Source: Dialister sp.
GTDB taxonomy: Bacteria; Bacillota; Negativicutes; Veillonellales; Dialisteraceae
Assembly (NCBI GenBank): GCA_022722495.1
Contig: JAIJLI010000001.1
Location: forward strand, 13,466 to 77,465
DNA length: 64,000 nucleotides
Reading direction: 5' to 3'
The notes beneath the pieces were generated by a model that saw only the letters and a program-made list of their open reading frames with translations, did no database searches and was not told the origin of the DNA. Positions 41,526 to 49,360 of this stretch are shown piece by piece; the first letter of the stretch is position 1, and every line of letters starts with the position of its first letter. The position numbers and the translations under genes are program-made.

Positions 41526-42350
41526 ATGCACAACATTAGAATAGGAATAGAGCAAGCTAAAATTGCACTGAGCGACAAAGACCGCTTGGTGGCATTCTGT
41601 TTTGCCCTAAAGATTAAGTTCCTTTTCCGTGCATCCGATTTACATTATGGCTCAAAAAATCAAGCAGCAAAGGCTCTTGGTTTCAACAAGCCAACATTTA
41701 CACAATATCTGGACTTGGCTATCAAGTTCGGTTATTGCAGGATAGAAACAAATAAGTTCGGTGTGAAGAAAATCATAGCGAACAAAATACATAATAAAGA
41801 TTATAGTTACAAGACAAGACGAGGAGAGTTGAAGAATCTTAGCTTACCGAGCCTTAAAAATCTTGTGCGCGAAGCTGTTATCTATAACAAGATAAACATC
41901 ATCGAAGAAGTCATCAATACGCATAGTAGAGCCGTTAATGGGCATACAATATCAAGTGTACGCAATGCTCGTAAGACGGAAGCTCGTATGTTGAAGAAAC
42001 CATTCGACGAGAAGTACACTGGGAGTTACTCTAACATCAGAATGACACAAGACATTAACGGAACGTTGTATCAAGCAAGAAAAGCTATCACATCACTTGT
42101 TAAATCTGGTAAAGTACGCAAGATTACCCAATGCACAGAGGCAAACGTTGATGCGTGCGTATGCACCAACAACCAAAGTTTCCGTGCAGCAGATGGGACT
42201 CTTATTATCATTTCTGCAAAATACAGAAAAGGTTTACTGCGATGTGCCAACAAATACAAGATTTTGGAGAAGCAAATATCGAAGGCAAAGAGTGGCACAA
42301 ATCAGAAGAAAGTTGAGTTCAAAATCAAGCGGGTAAAAAATAACATATAG
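41526..42350 (+). CDS. HTH DNA-binding protein, unknown
   Basis: A 274-residue basic protein. Residues 35-75 (FLFRASDLHYGSKNQAAKALGFNKPTFTQYLDLAIKFGYC) form an HTH-like unit. The C-terminal half is Lys/Arg-rich (SISSVRNARKTEARMLKKPFDEKY, ending KKVEFKIKRVKNNI). Replication-initiation or regulatory function is possible. It has its own promoter and a switch-like leader. The stop is followed in frame by three more stops (TAG TAA TAG TAG). Confidence 0.55.
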   Translation: MHNIRIGIEQAKIALSDKDRLVAFCFALKIKFLFRASDLHYGSKNQAAKALGFNKPTFTQYLDLAIKFGYCRIETNKFGVKKIIANKIHNKDYSYKTRRGELKNLSLPSLKNLVREAVIYNKINIIEEVINTHSRAVNGHTISSVRNARKTEARMLKKPFDEKYTGSYSNIRMTQDINGTLYQARKAITSLVKSGKVRKITQCTEANVDACVCTNNQSFRAADGTLIIISAKYRKGLLRCANKYKILEKQISKAKSGTNQKKVEFKIKRVKNNI

Positions 42351-42436
42351 TAATAGTAGAGGCAGAGTGGAGATTTCGCATGAATGCGATTGAACCATTT
42401 TTTTTAAAAGAATAATAACATAATAGCGTAGAGATT

Positions 42437-42964
42437 ATGAAAAATGATATTGTAAAAGATACTCCATCATTGGAGGAGTTTTGTAGTTACATCGAAAGAA
42501 AGGGATATGATATTGACCCGTTCGCTCTCTATAAAGAGTTCGAAGATAGAGATTGGACTACAGCAAAAGGTGTTCGTACTAAGTCATGGACATCATTAGT
42601 TGACGCTAGAAATAGTGTCGTGAGTCAGAGACGAAAGAACGACCAGGCAGTTCTTCTTGGCATTCCAAAGCAAAGAAAGCGTGAAAGTAAGCAGAAATAT
42701 CAAAGAAGGGTAGCTGCTGCTAGAACAAAAGCCGTAAAAATGAATTATGATGAGTTTCTGCAAGACCCAAGATGGCTTGCATTCCGCCAATTTGTATTTG
42801 CGGTTCGAGGTCACAAATGTGAGGTTTGCGGTTCTACAGAGCGATTGCAAGTGCATCACGTAGGCTACAAGACTGGTTTGCTTCCTTGGGAATACACTTG
42901 CAACGATGTTAAAGTACTTTGCCGTAATTGTCACGCAAGAGTTCATGGTAAGTACGAAGGCTGA
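42437..42964 (+). CDS. HNH endonuclease
   Basis: 175 residues. The C-terminal HNH domain is CEVCGSTERLQVHHVGYKTG...CNDVKVLCRNCHARVHGKYEG, with two CxxC pairs, the HH pair and a final His. The N-terminal 90 residues are helical and basic and may bind DNA. Phage HNH proteins can assist packaging or act as free-standing homing nucleases. It is far from terL here, so its role is uncertain. Confidence 0.85.
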   Translation: MKNDIVKDTPSLEEFCSYIERKGYDIDPFALYKEFEDRDWTTAKGVRTKSWTSLVDARNSVVSQRRKNDQAVLLGIPKQRKRESKQKYQRRVAAARTKAVKMNYDEFLQDPRWLAFRQFVFAVRGHKCEVCGSTERLQVHHVGYKTGLLPWEYTCNDVKVLCRNCHARVHGKYEG

Positions 42965-42997
42965 TTTTTAAGTATTAAAAGTTTAAAATTAGATAAT

Positions 42998-43198
42998 ATG
43001 TTTGGAAAAGAAACAATCACTCGAAAGTGTGTAATAACACTTATGGGGGGGTACAAAGTAGTAGGCACGTTATCAATGCCGAAACCGAAAAAAGCTATGT
43101 TTCCTGACGAAATGGAACGTAACTTTATCAAGAGTTTTAATGAGTCGCAGCCTAATGCAGTAAACAAGGCTGTTAGTGTTCACATTTTAAGAAATTGA
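42998..43198 (+). CDS. Small hypothetical protein
   Basis: A 66-residue protein, MFGKETITRKCVITLMGGYKVVGTLSMPKPKKAMFPDEMERNFIK. An N-terminal beta hairpin is followed by a basic helix. No family recognised. The start has weak upstream purines. Confidence 0.5.
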   Translation: MFGKETITRKCVITLMGGYKVVGTLSMPKPKKAMFPDEMERNFIKSFNESQPNAVNKAVSVHILRN

Positions 43199-43200
43199 TT

Positions 43201-43341
43201 ATGATGGTAGTAGCAGATAGAATTAGAATTACGGCTCAGATTGCAGTGTTGAAGGAGATTGCCATTGACTATAAGGGAAAGACAATCGACAACATTATAC
43301 AGCAGTTAGAGCTGAGATTGGCAGATTCAAATCTGGAATAA
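43201..43341 (+). CDS. 46-residue helical protein
   Basis: MMVVADRIRITAQIAVLKEI, then a second helix (TIDNIIQQLELRLADSNLE). It starts 2 bases after the preceding stop and 16 bases before the next gene, within an operon. Probably real by position; function unknown. Confidence 0.5.
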   Translation: MMVVADRIRITAQIAVLKEIAIDYKGKTIDNIIQQLELRLADSNLE

Positions 43342-43357
43342 TAAAAGAGTTGGTAAT

Positions 43358-44158
43358 ATGGCTAGAATCACAAGAAACAAAGCTGCCGAGATACTTGGTT
43401 TATCTAGACAGACAATCAGTAACTACATCGAGCAAGGTCTCATTGGAAGTTGTGTAGGCGAGCATGGTATCTTGTACGTAAATAGTGAGGACGTTGAGAA
43501 ATACGCCCAGAAGTACAAGATGCTTGCAGCCAACGAAAAGATGATAGATAATAAGCTCAAAGAAGTTGAAGCGCACAAGCGTGCAATAAACGTTGAACTT
43601 ACAGAGTTGAGAAACAGAGCGACCGCTAACGGCAAACTGGCTGCAAACGCTGTTGGTATGCTTTTTGGCGTTATTAACGCTATGTCGTATCTTAACATCA
43701 CTCCAAAACTCAGCTATCGTGAATCTAAGTTGCTAAAGGACATAATTAACGGAATGACCTATGATGAGTTGTCACTCAAGTATGGCGTATCAGCAACTAG
43801 AATCAGACAGATTGTTGAGAAGACTTGCAATAAGCTGACGTACAACGAGGATGCCGCCATTGCCGAGATTGCCACAAATCAAGATTTGAGAATCGTGATT
43901 GATGGTTTAAAGAAGAAACTAAAAGCAACACAAGCTAGTTATGATGAATACAGACGTGCAAAAGGTGATACTCCTATCGGTGGAACAATACTTCCACCAT
44001 TAATACTTGGTAAAGATGTAAACGACTGTGGCTTTCCTGTTCGTATTCTGAATATGTTCAGATGGTGCGACGTATATACCGTAGGCGATTTACTCCGCAA
44101 ATTCCATGGTAAGTCTGATTTGGATAAGATTAGAAATCTTGGCAAAAAGAGTATATAG
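43358..44158 (+). CDS. Phage transcription factor: HTH plus sigma-4-like plus alpha-CTD-like domains, interrupted by TAG
   Basis: 266 residues to a TAG. Residues 5-30 (NKAAEILGLSRQTISNYIEQGLI) form a MerR/excisionase-type HTH. Residues 45-90 are coiled coil. Residues 123-165 (LSYRESKLLKDIINGMTYDELSLKYGVSATRIRQIVEKTCNKL) resemble sigma factor region 4. The end (VRILNMFRWCDVYTVGDLLRKFHGKSDLDKIRNLGKKSI) resembles the RNA polymerase alpha C-terminal HhH domain. After the TAG the same frame continues (IILDFIEENNLSFKQNG) exactly as an alpha-CTD would, to a TAA at 44279-44281 that overlaps the next gene. The TAG is therefore a nonsense mutation or read-through site. Confidence 0.7.
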   Translation: MARITRNKAAEILGLSRQTISNYIEQGLIGSCVGEHGILYVNSEDVEKYAQKYKMLAANEKMIDNKLKEVEAHKRAINVELTELRNRATANGKLAANAVGMLFGVINAMSYLNITPKLSYRESKLLKDIINGMTYDELSLKYGVSATRIRQIVEKTCNKLTYNEDAAIAEIATNQDLRIVIDGLKKKLKATQASYDEYRRAKGDTPIGGTILPPLILGKDVNDCGFPVRILNMFRWCDVYTVGDLLRKFHGKSDLDKIRNLGKKSI

Positions 44159-44264
44159 ATTATTCTCGACTTTATCGAAGAGAACAATCTTAGCTTCAAA
44201 CAGAATGGAGAGAGTGATGAGGATTTCTATATTCGTCTCAACAATAATTTATCAAATAAGAAAC

Positions 44265-44765
44265 ATGAAGAAAATGATTAAGAAAGTATTAGGGTTTGTT
44301 ACTATCGGTAACGTCAGTGTATTGATGGCTGCGATGATAGGCGTATACTATCTGTTTATCAAACGTTTTGAGCCAGCTATTTTGTATTTGCTTTTGGCGA
44401 TTGCACTTTTGTTTATTAACTTTTTATTTAGAAAGTATGGCGAAGTGCTTAAACTTGCAAAAAAGTGCAACGACAACGAGAGGGATGCTGTGCAGGAAGC
44501 GATATGGCTTTACGATGAGCTACAACTTGAAAAGCAGCGTCACACACTGACCGCATTACAAGGTATGAAGTATAAGAATAAGGCTGAGTTTATGCAGCGC
44601 AAGAAGAGCCTTACACAATACCTAAAGTATTTTGATGCAATTGATAATCTCTACGAACAAGAGGTTGAACGCTTACATAAAATGAAGAAAGAAATTGAAA
44701 AGAAGAATAATGATGGAAAAGACCAAGAAAATAACTCTGAAACAGAGACTGCAAAATCTGAGTGA
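44265..44765 (+). CDS. Membrane protein with C-terminal coiled coil
   Basis: About 166 residues from MKKMIKKVLGFVTIGNV (ATG 44265; ATG 44274 also possible, as ATGATTAA overlaps the upstream extended frame). Two transmembrane helices (VSVLMAAMIGVYYLFI and AILYLLLAIALLFINFLF) precede a long charged helix rich in Glu and Lys. Possibly an envelope-associated phage protein; no family recognised. Confidence 0.6.
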   Translation: MKKMIKKVLGFVTIGNVSVLMAAMIGVYYLFIKRFEPAILYLLLAIALLFINFLFRKYGEVLKLAKKCNDNERDAVQEAIWLYDELQLEKQRHTLTALQGMKYKNKAEFMQRKKSLTQYLKYFDAIDNLYEQEVERLHKMKKEIEKKNNDGKDQENNSETETAKSE

Positions 44766-45003
44766 AGAACAAACACCATTCTTTCACTCGCTTACACCAT
44801 TCGCCGCAGGATTCACACAAGGTTTCAATTACGAAAAGAAACGTCTTGTTGCCGCATTGGTGAATAACTCGGAAGTCACAAAGGACTTCATCAACGAGCC
44901 TATCAGCTTACCAATAAGCGATAGCATTCTGTTTATGCACGCATTCATTGATGGCTCTGTTGATTATCGTAAGAAGATTGAAACTATTCTATCGGACAAA
45001 TAG
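44713..45003 (+). CDS. Small hypothetical protein
   Basis: 96 residues from MEKTKKITLKQRLQNLSEEQTPFFHSLTPF. It overlaps the preceding gene by about 50 bases. The N-terminal basic helix is followed by FAAGFTQGFNYEKKRLVAALVNNSEV. It is the last gene before the terminator at 45009. No family recognised. Confidence 0.5.
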   Translation: MEKTKKITLKQRLQNLSEEQTPFFHSLTPFAAGFTQGFNYEKKRLVAALVNNSEVTKDFINEPISLPISDSILFMHAFIDGSVDYRKKIETILSDK

Positions 45004-45008
45004 CAAGA

Positions 45009-45036
45009 AAGGGAGGTTAATAGCCTCCCTTTTTAT
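45009..45036 (+). terminator. Terminator before integrase
   Basis: AGGGAGG and CCTCCCT pair around TTAATAG, followed by TTTTTATTT. It separates the rightward phage genes from the convergent integrase. Confidence 0.8.
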
Positions 45037-45072
45037 TTGCCATTTCGGAAAACTCAAAACATCATTTGAGTT

Positions 45073-46245
45073 TTATTTATTGTCTTTGTTACACCCTAAA
45101 TCAGCATTCAGATAGTCAATGACCTTTCTGTTGGCTTCGTCAATCTTCTTTGTATCATACTTGATATAGGTTGATGTTACCGCATTATCCCACATCGCAT
45201 GACCTAATGCCCTGCCTATAACTTCCATCGGTATATCTATCTCGCTTGCTAGCGTTGCCCACGTATGGCGATTATAGTAGGTGGAAAGATAAGGGAACAT
45301 CGGTTCTTTACTATATTCTCTGAATTTACCTAACCTTTTAAGTCTGAAATTCAAATTGCTCTCAAAGTGTTTGAGGTTGAACTTACTGCTGTCCTTATAC
45401 TTTAAAAGGTATTTCTTGCCTTTGTATCGCTTGATAATCTCCAACGCCTCTGGTTCTACCTTTATATCATACAATCGTCCTGTCTTGTTACGCTTGTAGC
45501 ATATTCTGCCGCCACGAAGGTCTGTTGGCTTCAAATCGAGAAGGTCTGATATATTGATACCAATCAAATAGAAACCTAGCATGAACAAATCCCTTGATTC
45601 ACGTTGAGGGTTAGTGTGGAACTCTGCATCACGCAACTGTCTCATCTGTTCTAGAGATAAACAACGCTTTCTTGTTTCCTCATGTGGAAGTACGTACTTA
45701 CGGAATGGGAATAGGGTTGTTATCTCATTATCAATTGCCCAATTGAATGTTGCCTTGATATTTCTCAAATCAATATGAACTCCGTTAGGCATTCGCCCTC
45801 TATCATATTCATGCTTCACAAACTTATCGAGCCAGTCTCTAGTGATGGTATCAAATGTACACTTAGCATCAAAATTTCTGATTCTGATGATAGTCACATC
45901 ATATACTCTCTTCGTGCCAGCTTTCAAATTCTTGGAATCCGCACACATCTGCATATAGTCGAGGAAATTCTTCTCAGCTACCTTGCCTCCCTTTATAATC
46001 TCTCTCAGATGGCTTTTTAGCATCGGAACGTCCTCACCCTTGTGCAGCAGTATATAGTCTTCCACGTTTGAATATAGCTCTGCCAGTCGCTTAGTCTTTG
46101 CCTTTGCAGACTTGTCTGAACGAGGAAATACCATACCATCGAACTTCTCTGTCGATTGCAATCCTGTGTATATATAGAATCTCTTGCACTTATGAGTGAT
46201 GGAGAAATACACCTTATATGTCTTGTCTTCAACGTAAACCTTCAT
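45073..46245 (-). CDS. int: Phage tyrosine recombinase (integrase)
   Basis: 390 residues from the ATG at 46245, chosen because GGAGATAG precedes it; an earlier in-frame ATG at 46281 lacks a site. An N-terminal arm-binding domain (YFSITHKCKRFYIYTG) and a SAM-like core-binding domain are present. In the catalytic part NRHTWATLA holds the second Arg, LGHAMWDNAVTSTYIKY holds the His and the nucleophile Tyr, and GINISDLLDLK replaces the usual first-Arg strand, as in many Bacteroidota integrases. It catalyses phage integration and excision. It lies next to the attachment site at about 46.4 kb. Confidence 0.88.
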   Translation of the reverse strand: MKVYVEDKTYKVYFSITHKCKRFYIYTGLQSTEKFDGMVFPRSDKSAKAKTKRLAELYSNVEDYILLHKGEDVPMLKSHLREIIKGGKVAEKNFLDYMQMCADSKNLKAGTKRVYDVTIIRIRNFDAKCTFDTITRDWLDKFVKHEYDRGRMPNGVHIDLRNIKATFNWAIDNEITTLFPFRKYVLPHEETRKRCLSLEQMRQLRDAEFHTNPQRESRDLFMLGFYLIGINISDLLDLKPTDLRGGRICYKRNKTGRLYDIKVEPEALEIIKRYKGKKYLLKYKDSSKFNLKHFESNLNFRLKRLGKFREYSKEPMFPYLSTYYNRHTWATLASEIDIPMEVIGRALGHAMWDNAVTSTYIKYDTKKIDEANRKVIDYLNADLGCNKDNK

Positions 46246-46382
46246 AATTCTATCTCCTATTAGCTTGCATATTACTTGCAAAGTCTATCAGTTTTTATCA
46301 TATTTACGGGGTTTTTCGGGCGTTTTTTACTGTATATTTTACTCGTTAAATCTCGTAAAATGCTGATACTCAGTGTGAATGC

Positions 46383-46475
46383 TTATCGCATAAAGTGAAG
46401 CTCTATCGGTTCTCCGTTCTTCGGCTCATAGCCTCCCTGCACGCAGAGGGAAGCAACACGTAATTTCTTTTCCAT
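46383..46475 (-). pseudogene. 5' fragment of O-acetylhomoserine sulfhydrylase-type gene, cut by phage
   Basis: 30 codons from the ATG at 46475 (MEKKLRVASLCVQGGYEPKNGEP) match the start of Bacteroidota O-acetylhomoserine aminocarboxypropyltransferases, which continue with R and an 'IPI.QSTTF' run. Here similarity ends after GEP and the frame stops nine codons later (IELHFMR). The rest is expected beyond the left prophage end. The enzyme makes homocysteine from O-acetylhomoserine and sulfide. Family recognised from memory of its N-terminus. Confidence 0.6.
46395..46425. other. Inferred attR (phage/host junction)
   Basis: The host reading frame loses family similarity around CGGTTCTCC (about 46406-46414). 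The integrase lies 160 bases away on the phage side. The exact core cannot be set without the left junction. Confidence 0.45.
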
Positions 46476-46531
46476 TGTCGGTTATTCTTTTATTTTGTGT
46501 TGTTATAATTTTCTTCTTTCTTTGTTGTTAA

Positions 46532-46614
46532 CGCCCTGAAAGGGCAGAAGCTCTTAGCCCTGGGCATCGCCCTGGGTATTCATGACGCAAGCCTGTCGCC
46601 CTGTAAGGGCAAAA
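46532..46614. repeat. REP/BIME-like palindromic repeats
   Basis: GCCCTGAAAGGGC, AGCCCTGGGC, GCCCTGGG and GCCCTGTAAGGGC follow each other within about 80 bases, separated by AGAAGCTCTTA and GACGCAAGC-type linkers. It looks like a repeated intergenic palindrome of the REP type common in Bacteroidota chromosomes, and lies just downstream of the DUF486 gene. Confidence 0.6.
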
Positions 46615-46620
46615 GCTTTG

Positions 46621-46989
46621 TTATTTCATAAAGACGAAATATACGGCAGCGATGAGGCAGACGAATGCGGCAAAGTGATTCCAATGCAGACCCTGCCCCT
46701 GGAAGAGGATGTTGGCGATGATGGCGAAGACGATGAGCGACACGCACTCTTGTATCACTTTGAGCTGTACCAGATTGAATGGACCGCCGTTGTCGATGAA
46801 TCCGATGCGGTTGGCTGGTACCTGGCAGCAGTATTCGAAGAAGGCGATCGCCCAACTGAAGGCGATGACTCCGATGAGTGGCCAGTTGCTGCTGGTGCCC
46901 GTCTGCTGGAGTTTGAGATGTCCATACCATGCGAGCGTCATGAAGATGTTGCTCAGCACGAGGAGCAGGATAGTATATATTCCGTTCAT
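46621..46989 (-). CDS. DMT-like membrane protein, DUF486
   Basis: 122 residues with four predicted transmembrane helices: MNGIYTILLLVLSNIFMTLAW, LIGVIAFSWAIAFFEYCCQV, ECVSLIVFAIIANILFQ and FAAFVCLIAAVYFVFMK. VPANRIG between helices 2 and 3 is typical of DUF486 members of the drug/metabolite-transporter superfamily. Function unknown. A TATCTTTG promoter element stands at 47094-47087, leaving a leader of about 95 bases. Host gene. Confidence 0.85.
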   Translation of the reverse strand: MNGIYTILLLVLSNIFMTLAWYGHLKLQQTGTSSNWPLIGVIAFSWAIAFFEYCCQVPANRIGFIDNGGPFNLVQLKVIQECVSLIVFAIIANILFQGQGLHWNHFAAFVCLIAAVYFVFMK

Positions 46990-47086
46990 TTTCTCTTATG
47001 TTTTTGATTTCTTAATTGATAAGATTTCTTTTATATTCTCTTATGTTCTTTGATGCTCTACATATATAATAATGTATGAGTGGCTG

Positions 47087-47094
47087 CAAAGATA
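47087..47094 (-). promoter_or_regulatory. Promoter -7 element of DUF486 gene
   Basis: TATCTTTGCAGCC on the minus strand, divergent from the tRNA promoter about 90 bases away. Confidence 0.6.
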
Positions 47095-47164
47095 CACTTT
47101 TTCTCTTGAAAATGTATGGAAAATCATGAAAATGCGCATGAAAAAGAAAAAAGTTGCCGAAAAA

Positions 47165-47196
47165 TTTGGTGGTGCCAGAAAAAAGCAGTACCTTTG
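47165..47196 (+). promoter_or_regulatory. tRNA-Lys promoter
   Basis: TTTG (47165-47168), 20 bases, TACCTTTG (47189-47196), 39 bases before the tRNA. Strong match to the Bacteroidota consensus. Confidence 0.8.
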
Positions 47197-47235
47197 CAAC
47201 CGCTTTTGAGAAATAACTCAAATGCTCAGCTTGCT

Positions 47236-47308
47236 GCACCCTTAGCTCAGTTGGTAGAGCAACTGACTCTTAATCAGTGGGTCTAGGGTTCGAATCCCTA
47301 AGGGTGTA
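47236..47308 (+). tRNA. tRNA-Lys (CUU)
   Basis: 73 bases. Acceptor GCACCCT/AGGGTGT, D-arm AGCTCAGTTGGTAGAGC, anticodon arm ACTGA-CTCTTAA-TCAGT (anticodon CTT), T-arm TAGGG-TTCGAAT-CCCTA. CCA is not encoded, as usual in Bacteroidota. Followed by a shared terminator. Confidence 0.97.
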
Positions 47309-47315
47309 CAAAAAA

Positions 47316-47353
47316 GCTCCGAAGAAGTTCATCTTTCTTCGGAGCTTTTTTTT
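47316..47353. terminator. Bidirectional terminator (tRNA-Lys / Fur gene)
   Basis: GCTCCGAAGAA pairs with TTCTTCGGAGC and is followed by a run of eight T; A residues precede it, so it works both ways. Confidence 0.9.
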
Positions 47354-47382
47354 TGTTGTTGTAAAAAGAATAGGCATTGCTT

Positions 47383-47817
47383 TCAGCGAAGCCTCTTCCT
47401 GCACTCAGGGCATACTCCCTTGATGACGAAGGAGACGGAGTGAGGATAGAATCCTTCCGGCAATTCGAAGCTCGGAATATGGATATCCTCCATGCAGAAC
47501 GAACGGTGGCATGATTCGCAGTAGAAATGAATATGACCATCATGATGGTCACACTCTCCTTCCTCCTCACACACTTCGTAGTTCAATATCCCCCTTCCAT
47601 CCTCGAAGGCATGAACGGCATCATGCTCCAGAAAGAGCGTCAGCGTGCGGAAGATGCTCGACTTATCCATCGACACCATCTTCTGCTCCAAATCCTTCAG
47701 ACTCAGTGGATTCTGCTCATTCGCCAGAGTCTTCATCACCAGTATGCGGTTGGAGGTGGGCTTGATGCCCTTTGCCTCCAGCTTATGAACAATCTCTTCT
47801 GTTTCCATTTTTTTCAC
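47383..47817 (-). CDS. Fur-family metalloregulator
   Basis: 144 residues. The N-terminal winged helix (KPTSNRILVMKTLANEQNPLSLKDLEQKM, KSSIFRTLTLFLEHDAVHAFED) and a His-rich metal region (CDHHDGHIHFYCESCHRSFCMED) match Fur/PerR/Zur proteins. CESC and CPEC form the structural zinc site. It represses metal or peroxide genes when metal-bound; the subgroup cannot be told. The ATG at 47808 (METEE) is an alternative start. Confidence 0.88.
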   Translation of the reverse strand: MKKMETEEIVHKLEAKGIKPTSNRILVMKTLANEQNPLSLKDLEQKMVSMDKSSIFRTLTLFLEHDAVHAFEDGRGILNYEVCEEEGECDHHDGHIHFYCESCHRSFCMEDIHIPSFELPEGFYPHSVSFVIKGVCPECRKRLR

Positions 47818-47836
47818 TTTTTAAATCCCCATCCCT

Positions 47837-48535
47837 TTATAGTATCTGCATTTTTGCGCCAAACGACAGTCCGAAGACATCCCAGAAACCTGCATTGCCG
47901 TTGCGGTAGAATCGCATGAAATAGATATCATTCGTACTCAACTCATAGAAGAACGTGAGGCTCTTCACGCGCTTGCGCCTGTTGTTCGGAATCTGATACG
48001 TAAACCGTTCGCCAAATCCCAGATTCGGGCGGATTCGGGTAGAGAAGGGATAATATCCGCTCTCGTACTTGGTAGGCTGCTTTGTCCAGAAATCGTGCCC
48101 CAACACCGTGTTCAGGTACAGCGTGCATTCCAGGGGTTCAAACTGCCAGCCCTTTCCCCAGTCCTTTCGCCAGGGAATGAAGTTCTCCTTCAGCGTGATA
48201 GTCATTTTTACTTCATCCGAATCATATTTCGGAACGATGCCGAAGAGCAGATGCGTCTCCCACTGGCTTCGCTTGCCGTAGTCCCATCCGATACCCAGCG
48301 AGATGATACCCATGTTGCCGCAAGTCTGTATCACGCTCTGCGTAGGCATCAGTACATCCCAGTGTTTGCGATAGCGGAGGATGCGCCTGTCGTATCGGGT
48401 GAGTGAATCTTCTTCTGAACTCTCCTTTCCTAAATTCTCCTTTCCTAACCCCTCCTCGCCGGCGTTTGCCGTTGTGCTTGCCGATAGCAGGAGAAGCGCC
48501 CATGTACTGAACTTAAAAATCGATGACTTCAACAT
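47837..48535 (-). CDS. Outer-membrane beta-barrel protein
   Basis: 232 residues with a signal peptide (IFKFSTWALLLLSASTTANA). The mature chain alternates aromatic and polar strands (NMGIISLGIGWDYGKRSQWETHLLFGIVPKY) and ends in a hydrophobic strand (DVFGLSFGAKMQIL), as in barrels inserted by BamA. It overlaps the phosphoesterase gene by 23 bases, so the two are co-expressed. Function unknown. Confidence 0.7.
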   Translation of the reverse strand: MLKSSIFKFSTWALLLLSASTTANAGEEGLGKENLGKESSEEDSLTRYDRRILRYRKHWDVLMPTQSVIQTCGNMGIISLGIGWDYGKRSQWETHLLFGIVPKYDSDEVKMTITLKENFIPWRKDWGKGWQFEPLECTLYLNTVLGHDFWTKQPTKYESGYYPFSTRIRPNLGFGERFTYQIPNNRRKRVKSLTFFYELSTNDIYFMRFYRNGNAGFWDVFGLSFGAKMQIL

Positions 48536-49331
48536 GATAATCCTTTGGTGTGATGGTGAAAATGTAATATTGACGGAAGTGCACGCTGCTTGCCATATAG
48601 AACAGGGTACCGTTGTTGTAAAGGTCTTCCGTCTTGGTATGATGACCGTGGCCGTCCAGGCAGAACAGCAGGCGAGGGAACTCGTGGATGTAATAATTGA
48701 ATACCTTCGCTACGTTGTTGTTAAACTGCTCGGAGTAGGGAGGTGCATGCATGCACACCACGGTACGGTCGAAGTCGAGCGAATCGGCAGAGCGTTCCGC
48801 CTCCATGAAGTCGAAGTTGGGCACCGGACGGGAGTAGTCATACTCGATGGCATTGGTGTTGAGGCAAACGAACTTCACCTTTCCGGCGATGAAGCTGAAG
48901 TCGGGGTCGCCGTAGATGGCCTCGTAGGTCTGGTTGCCCGTGCCCAGACAATCGTGGTTGCCCAGCAGCACCACCGAAGGCATCTTGAGTTTCAGCATTC
49001 TTTCTCGTGTCCACTTCATTTCGCGGGTAGCGCCGAAGTCGGAGATGTCGCCGCAGTGGATCACGAAGTCGATGCTGTCTTGGCGGCTGTTGATGTCATT
49101 AACCGCCTTCTGCAGGTCGTCGTACCACTGATGGCTGTCGCTGATCACGGCAAACCGGATGGTATCCTTGCTCTTCACCGTCTGCTCTATCTTCTGTATG
49201 TTCTTGGCATTCAGATTGGTTTCGCCCTTTATGCGAACATCGTAAGGGTGAACATCGAATACGGTATCGCAGCCCGTAAGGAGCAGGGCGGCGATACAGA
49301 CAAGTAGATAAATTTTGATGTGAGATTTCAT
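48513..49331 (-). CDS. Lipoprotein metallophosphoesterase
   Basis: 272 residues. The lipobox LLLTGC gives a lipid-anchored Cys at about 20. Calcineurin-like motifs are visible: FAVISDSHQW (DxH), FVIHCGDISDFG (GDxxD), VVLLGNHDCLG (GNHD), VVCMHAPPY and CLDGHGHH (GHxH). It hydrolyses a phosphoester in the periplasm or on the cell surface; substrate unknown. The upstream region carries a four-copy 17-base repeat and a TACCTTTG promoter. Confidence 0.88.
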   Translation of the reverse strand: MKSHIKIYLLVCIAALLLTGCDTVFDVHPYDVRIKGETNLNAKNIQKIEQTVKSKDTIRFAVISDSHQWYDDLQKAVNDINSRQDSIDFVIHCGDISDFGATREMKWTRERMLKLKMPSVVLLGNHDCLGTGNQTYEAIYGDPDFSFIAGKVKFVCLNTNAIEYDYSRPVPNFDFMEAERSADSLDFDRTVVCMHAPPYSEQFNNNVAKVFNYYIHEFPRLLFCLDGHGHHTKTEDLYNNGTLFYMASSVHFRQYYIFTITPKDYHVEVIDF

Positions 49332-49360
49332 ATCTTATACCTTATTTTAAATACATATTC

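Noticed and set aside
43358-44281. Phage-wide recoding of TAG (genetic code 15)
   Set aside because: Genes at 14770, 17626, 37387, tnpB and 41526 use TAG as their natural stop, and no CUA suppressor tRNA is visible. The amber codon in this one gene is better seen as a mutation or local read-through.
46582-47007. Long plus-strand ORF over the DUF486 gene
   Set aside because: Exact antisense of a four-helix membrane protein; GC-rich third positions make a shadow ORF.
48381-49307. 308-codon plus-strand ORF
   Set aside because: Antisense of the phosphoesterase, which has all catalytic motifs.
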